A DNA stretch of 9,224 nt, from positions 1 through 9,224 of the forward strand of contig CAJGCV010000075.1 in NCBI GenBank assembly GCA_904501915.1, written 5' to 3'. Numbering within the stretch: the stretch's first letter is position 1; each line of letters begins with the position of its first letter. Source of the DNA: an uncultured Akkermansia sp. GTDB lineage: Bacteria; Verrucomicrobiota; Verrucomicrobiia; Verrucomicrobiales; Akkermansiaceae. Shown piece after piece: positions 5,629 through 9,224 of this stretch. The notes beneath the pieces are model-generated. The model was given only the letters and a program-made list of their open reading frames with translations. It ran no database searches and was not told the DNA's origin. The translations under genes and the position numbers were made by a program.

Positions 5629-8346
5629 ATGACCACAAACGCCAAGAGCTACAAAGACACCATCTTCCTGCCGGACACCACGTTCCCCATGCGCGGTGAT
5701 CTCACGACCAAGGAGCCGGCACGTCTGGAAAAATGGGAAAGTGAAAAGCTCTACGAGCGAATTACCACGCGCCGCAAGGCGCAGAATGCCCCCCGTTTCG
5801 TCCTGCACGATGGCCCCCCCTTCGCCAATGGCGATGTGCACATGGGCACCGCGCTGAACAAAGTGCTCAAGGACCTCATCGTCAAGAGCAAGACCATGGC
5901 GGGCTATTATGCACCCTTTATCCCCGGGTGGGACTGCCACGGCCTGCCTATCGAAGCCAAGGTTGTCAAGGAATTCCAGGGGCTCGAGCCTGCTGAAATC
6001 CGCCGCCGCTGCACCGAGTTTGCTCTGAACTACATTGACCTTCAGCGCGTTTCCTTCCGCCGCCTGGGTGTGTTTGGTGACTGGTTCAACCCCTACATCA
6101 CCATGGAGCCCAAGTACGAGGCCGATATTCTGCGTGTATTCGCCAGGCTGGTGGAAAGCGGCGCGGTGTACCAGTCCATGAAACCGGTGCAGTGGAGCTA
6201 CGCCCACCACACCGCCCTGGCCGAAGCCGAGGTGGAATACATGGAGGACACCTCCACCGCCATCTACGTAGGTTTTGAAATGGACGGCCCGGTCTGCGGT
6301 ATCGAGGGTTGCGAAATGGTCATCTGGACCACCACCCCCTGGACTCTGCCCAGCAACCTGGCCATCGCCCTGAACCCGGATTTCACCTACGTCATCGGCC
6401 GCTATGCCAAGGACGGAGCCGAGCGCAAGTTCATCATTGTGCGCGAACTCATTGAAACCGTGAGCACCAAGACCGGCTGGGCCCTCGTGGAAGAACTGGC
6501 CACCTTCAAGGGCAGCGAGCTGGAGAAGCGCACCGCCCGCCACCCCTTCCTTGACCGCGAATCCCTCATCATCAATGCCGATTACGTGACCACCGATGCC
6601 GGTACAGGTGCGGTGCACATTGCCCCCGGCCACGGTATGGACGACTACATTGCCGGCATGGCATATGGTCTGCCCGTGCTCTCCCCGGTGGATGACGATG
6701 GCAACTACACTGCCGAATGCGGCCTGCCCCACCTGGTGGGCAAGCACGTGTTCCAGAGCAACGAGGACATCATCACCCTGCTGGTGAACGGCAACCGCCT
6801 GCTGGGGCGCGAGGAATTCAGCCACCAGTACCCGCACTGCTGGCGCTCCAAGACCCCCATCATCTTCCGCGCCGTCAAGCAGTTCTTCATCAGCATGGAG
6901 AAGCTGCGCCCCGTGGCGCTCGAGCAGATCGACAAGACTGAATGGATGCCCGCCTGGGGCCGCAACCGCATCTACAGCACCGTGGAAGCCCGCCCGGACT
7001 GGTGCATCTCCCGCCAGCGCACCTGGGGTGTGCCGCTGCCCGTATTCTTCGACGAGAACGACCAGCCCGTGCTGAGCACCGACATCGTGAACAAGGTAGC
7101 TGACCTGGTGGCCGAGCACGGCACCAACATCTGGTTCGAACTCACCAGTGAGCAGCTTTGCGAGAAGCTCGGCCTGCCCGCCAATCTCAGGAAGGGCAAG
7201 GACACCCTCGACGTGTGGATTGACTCCGGCTGCTCCCACGTAGCCGTGCTGGAGCGCCACCCGGAGCTCTGCGCTCCCTGCGATGTGTACCTCGAAGCCA
7301 CCGACCAGCACCGCGGCTGGTTCCAGAGCTCACTCATGCTCTCCTGCGCCTGGCGCAACGCCGCCCCCTACAAGAAGGTGCTCACGCATGCCTTCGTGGT
7401 GAACCAGGACCGCTCCAAGCTCTCCAAGAGCGCCCAGGGCACCTACACCAAGCCCACCAATGCCAAGTATTTCTACGAGAAATACGGCGCAGACATCGTG
7501 CGCCTGTGGGTCAGCAGCGTGGACTGGCAAAACGAAGTCCCCTTCGGCGAAGACCTCTTCAAGCAGATTACCGACCCCTACCGCCGCCTGCGCAACACCC
7601 TGCGCATCCTGCTGGCCAACCTGAAGGGCTACAAGGGCGAAAAACCCGCCCAGCTCGACCCCGCCGATGCCTGGATTCTGGAGCGCACCAACACCCTCAT
7701 CCGCGAGGTGCGCGCCGCCTACGAAAGCTACGAATTCCGCAAGGTGTTCATGGTCATCAACCAGTTCTGCACCAACGACCTCTCTGCCCTGTACATCGAC
7801 ATGACCAAGGACAGCCTGTATTGCGATGCCGCGGATTCCCCGCACCGCATCAGCAAGCAGTTTGCCATTGCCCGCGTGTTCGATGTGCTGGTGAAGCTGC
7901 TCGCCCCGGTGCTGGCATACACCTGCGACGAAGCCTGGGAACACGCCGGCAACGAAGGCTCTGTGCATGAGCAGGACTTCCCCACCGCAGACCCTGTATT
8001 CGATGCCGGCCTCACCGCCACCTTCGACCGCCTGCTGCAGATCAAGAGCGCCATTCAGGTAGCCATCGAAGCCCAGATTCAGGCCAAGGCATTCAAGAAG
8101 AACAACGAAGCCGCCGTTGCCCTCACCGTGCCTGCCACCGAGGATGCCGCCGTGCTCGCCCTGCTGCAGAACAAGCAGTTCGCCAAGGAATTCTTCATTG
8201 TGGCAGACCTGGAGGTCAGCACCGGCGCTGAGCTGGCTGCCACCGCCACCATGACCCCGCACGCCATGTGCCCCCGCTGCCGCCGCTACGAACCCGCCGT
8301 GAATGACGAAGGGCTCTGCGAACGTTGCGCCGCCGTCATGGCCTGA
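5629..8346 (+). CDS. ileS: Isoleucyl-tRNA synthetase (IleRS)
   Basis: Class I aminoacyl-tRNA synthetase that charges tRNA-Ile in the cytoplasm; 905 residues against about 938 in E. coli. The N-terminal LPDTTFPMRGDL (14-25) matches the bacterial family and fixes the start, since the next Met (21) lies inside this motif. The HIGH signature reads HMGT (71-74) within PFANGDVHMGT. The CP1 editing domain shows WTTTPWTLPSN (233-243) and HIAPGHGMDDY (330-340). The KMSKS loop is KLSKS (597-601). The anticodon-binding helical domain follows, and the C-terminal zinc site is complete: CPRC (881-884) and CERC (897-900). The retained C-terminal zinc site indicates the usual bacterial type, not the eukaryote-like mupirocin-resistant type. 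lspA follows 88 bp downstream, a pairing common in Gram-negatives. Codon use is strongly GC-biased and typical of the host. Its promoter predicts a leaderless message. Confidence 0.98.
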   Translation: MTTNAKSYKDTIFLPDTTFPMRGDLTTKEPARLEKWESEKLYERITTRRKAQNAPRFVLHDGPPFANGDVHMGTALNKVLKDLIVKSKTMAGYYAPFIPGWDCHGLPIEAKVVKEFQGLEPAEIRRRCTEFALNYIDLQRVSFRRLGVFGDWFNPYITMEPKYEADILRVFARLVESGAVYQSMKPVQWSYAHHTALAEAEVEYMEDTSTAIYVGFEMDGPVCGIEGCEMVIWTTTPWTLPSNLAIALNPDFTYVIGRYAKDGAERKFIIVRELIETVSTKTGWALVEELATFKGSELEKRTARHPFLDRESLIINADYVTTDAGTGAVHIAPGHGMDDYIAGMAYGLPVLSPVDDDGNYTAECGLPHLVGKHVFQSNEDIITLLVNGNRLLGREEFSHQYPHCWRSKTPIIFRAVKQFFISMEKLRPVALEQIDKTEWMPAWGRNRIYSTVEARPDWCISRQRTWGVPLPVFFDENDQPVLSTDIVNKVADLVAEHGTNIWFELTSEQLCEKLGLPANLRKGKDTLDVWIDSGCSHVAVLERHPELCAPCDVYLEATDQHRGWFQSSLMLSCAWRNAAPYKKVLTHAFVVNQDRSKLSKSAQGTYTKPTNAKYFYEKYGADIVRLWVSSVDWQNEVPFGEDLFKQITDPYRRLRNTLRILLANLKGYKGEKPAQLDPADAWILERTNTLIREVRAAYESYEFRKVFMVINQFCTNDLSALYIDMTKDSLYCDAADSPHRISKQFAIARVFDVLVKLLAPVLAYTCDEAWEHAGNEGSVHEQDFPTADPVFDAGLTATFDRLLQIKSAIQVAIEAQIQAKAFKKNNEAAVALTVPATEDAAVLALLQNKQFAKEFFIVADLEVSTGAELAATATMTPHAMCPRCRRYEPAVNDEGLCERCAAVMA

Positions 8347-8368
8347 ACTTAATTTCAACCCAATAACG

Positions 8369-8402
8369 GACAGGCGCACTCCTCACCGGGAGCGCGCCTG
8401 TC
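8369..8402 (+). terminator. Stable hairpin between ileS and lspA, no U-tract
   Basis: GACAGGCGC (8369-8377) pairs with GCGCCTGTC (8394-8402). After an A/C mismatch, CTCC (8379-8382) pairs with GGAG (8389-8392) around a six-base loop. The stem is strong, but TGCATCGCGC follows instead of a T-run, so intrinsic termination is doubtful. It could act as a partial terminator, an mRNA-processing or stability element, or a Rho-related pause between the two genes. I see no separate lspA promoter. Confidence 0.45.
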
Positions 8403-8434
8403 TGCATCGCGCAAACCCAGACACACTCACACCC

Positions 8435-9088
8435 ATGCCCCGCCGCGTTTCCATCTGGCTCATCCTCCTCATCATCGGCCTCTACGTACTCGACCAGCTC
8501 ACCAAATGGGCCATTGTGCTGCACTTCCCCTACGACTGGACGCACAGCTTCAGCAGCAGAATCATCCCCGTCATCCAGGGCAGCGAATTCATGAACTTCT
8601 GCCTGGTGCGCGTGCATAACACCGGCGTAGCCTTCGGCACCGGGCACGGCACCGTGTGGGCTCCGTTTGTCTTCCTCTGCATTCAGGTCGTAGCGCTGGT
8701 ATGGTTCTACCGCCTGTTCCGCAAGGGCTTTTTCTCCACCCGCGCGCTGCGCGTAGCCTGGGCGCTCATCACCACCGGCATCATCGGCAACATGACCGAC
8801 CGCCTCCTGCAGGGCTTCTTCATTCCCGGCGCAGAAAGCAAAAGCTTCTTCACCAACCTCATGAGCGGCTATGTGGTGGACTTCCTGGACTTCTCCTTCC
8901 CCTGGATCAAGACCGCCATGTACCCCTACGGCTACCACTGGCCCTCCTTCAACGTGGCAGACTCCTGCGTGTGTTGCGCCGCCGCGCTCTTCATCATCTC
9001 CAGCTTCTTTGTGAAGAAGGAAGACGAAACCAGGGCAAACTGTCATGACACTGGACAAAGTTCAGAAACAGCTTCCGTTGAACGATGA
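8435..9088 (+). CDS. lspA: Signal peptidase II (prolipoprotein signal peptidase)
   Basis: Inner-membrane aspartyl protease that removes the signal peptide from diacylglyceryl-modified prolipoproteins before the lipobox cysteine. Using the ATG at 8435 the protein has 217 residues. This start opens with basic residues and then the first membrane segment (about 6-28), which contains LDQLTK (19-24). An upstream in-frame ATG at 8303 lies inside ileS and would add a non-membrane leader, so I reject it. Family motifs follow: VHNTGVAFG (60-68), GNMTDR (118-123, D122) and FNVADS (172-177, D176); these are the two catalytic aspartates. Membrane segments lie near 76-96, 105-120 and 178-195. It is longer than E. 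coli LspA (164) because of an expanded loop at about 128-170 and an unusual polar tail (about 196-217). The tail runs into AT-rich sequence and overlaps the next frame by 44 bases, so it was probably acquired by recombination. Catalytic parts appear intact. Confidence 0.95.
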   Translation: MPRRVSIWLILLIIGLYVLDQLTKWAIVLHFPYDWTHSFSSRIIPVIQGSEFMNFCLVRVHNTGVAFGTGHGTVWAPFVFLCIQVVALVWFYRLFRKGFFSTRALRVAWALITTGIIGNMTDRLLQGFFIPGAESKSFFTNLMSGYVVDFLDFSFPWIKTAMYPYGYHWPSFNVADSCVCCAAALFIISSFFVKKEDETRANCHDTGQSSETASVER

Positions 9089-9224
9089 AGAGTGGAAAAC
9101 GGTAAAATCAAAAGGGCTTGTTGAAGGACGAAAAACCTCGCCCTTTCTTTCCCACTCAGTCATTGAAACCATTGATAGCGAAACGCTCAAAGAACAATAT
9201 GTCAGAAACAAGGCATTCGACAAC
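9045..9224 (+). CDS. Probable 5'-truncated AlbA_2/HATPase-type ATP-binding accessory protein (3' partial)
   Basis: Sixty codons are open from the ATG at 9045 to the window edge, beginning MTLDKVQKQLPLNDEEW and containing KSKGLVEGRK and YVRNKAFDN. From memory, this wording (LDKVQK, then a DEE helix, a LIEGRK turn, later Y.KN/R.FD) belongs to the C-terminal winged-helix part of proteins annotated as AlbA_2 (Schlafen-like) plus HATPase_c_4 'ATP-binding' or transcriptional regulators. There the LDKVQK motif lies hundreds of residues from the start. The frame upstream adds only TV-like residues before an in-frame stop at 9012-9014, so the N-terminal domains are missing. It overlaps the lspA 3' end by 44 bases, and 69 of the 164 bases from 9061 to 9224 are G/C, far below the neighbours. 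Whether it is expressed is unknown; I think it is a remnant or a small derived gene. Confidence 0.6.
   Translation, partial: MTLDKVQKQLPLNDEEWKTVKSKGLVEGRKTSPFLSHSVIETIDSETLKEQYVRNKAFDN

Noticed and set aside
5572..7311. Long minus-strand open frame (about 579 codons) opposite ileS
   Set aside because: The plus strand encodes an unmistakable IleRS with intact motifs. The antisense frame is the usual by-product of GC-rich third codon positions and its product shows no recognisable motif.
7330..8379. Minus-strand open frame (about 349 codons) opposite the 3' part of ileS
   Set aside because: Antisense shadow of ileS including its zinc-binding end; no motif or initiation signal.
8303..8434. 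Extended N-terminus for lspA from the ATG at 8303
   Set aside because: It would overlap the ileS 3' end by 44 bases and cross the intergenic hairpin. It adds 44 residues with no membrane character, whereas the ATG at 8435 gives a typical LspA N-terminus.
1..9224. tRNA or rRNA genes, CRISPR array, complete insertion sequence
   Set aside because: I saw no cloverleaf-like gene, no regularly spaced repeats, and no transposase or terminal inverted repeats on either strand.

Overview
This 9.2 kb window looks like ordinary chromosomal core sequence from a GC-rich Gram-negative bacterium. Every gene I can support reads on the + strand. The cell-envelope genes (an OmpA-type peptidoglycan-binding protein, murA, lspA) together with the ileS-lspA pair indicate a diderm with peptidoglycan and lipoproteins. 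Start codons lack Shine-Dalgarno sequences, and a verrucomicrobial host (Akkermansia-like) is my best guess. That assignment is an inference from gene style and not a database match.

Layout. Positions 1-1194 hold the 3' part of an OmpA C-terminal-domain protein with a Pro/Glu-rich linker. Its stop overlaps the start of a 664-residue UvrD/PcrA/Rep-type helicase (1191-3185) in an ATGA junction. After a 135-bp gap with a candidate promoter comes murA (3321-4619), the first committed enzyme of peptidoglycan synthesis, closed by a strong intrinsic terminator. Next is a stand-alone, AT-richer gene for an unrecognised exported protein (4721-5509), with its own promoter and terminator. Then ileS (5629-8346) starts from a near-consensus promoter placed so close to the ATG that its mRNA should be leaderless or nearly so. 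It is followed by lspA (8435-9088), with a hairpin between the two.

The right edge changes character. From about 9040 the base composition falls to roughly 42% GC. An open frame begins at 9045, inside the 3' end of lspA, and runs off the window. Its residues resemble the interior, near-C-terminal part of AlbA_2/HATPase-type 'ATP-binding' accessory proteins. I read this as a 5'-truncated accessory gene joined to the end of lspA, which would also have replaced LspA's original C-terminal tail.

The genes do not form one pathway. Envelope building (OmpA-like, MurA, LspA), DNA repair (helicase) and translation (IleS) sit side by side in at least three transcription units. I found no RNA genes, CRISPR array, insertion sequence or undescribed multi-gene system. 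The points most worth a second look are the lspA/accessory-gene junction, the leaderless-type promoters with SD-less CA-rich starts, and the orphan exported protein.
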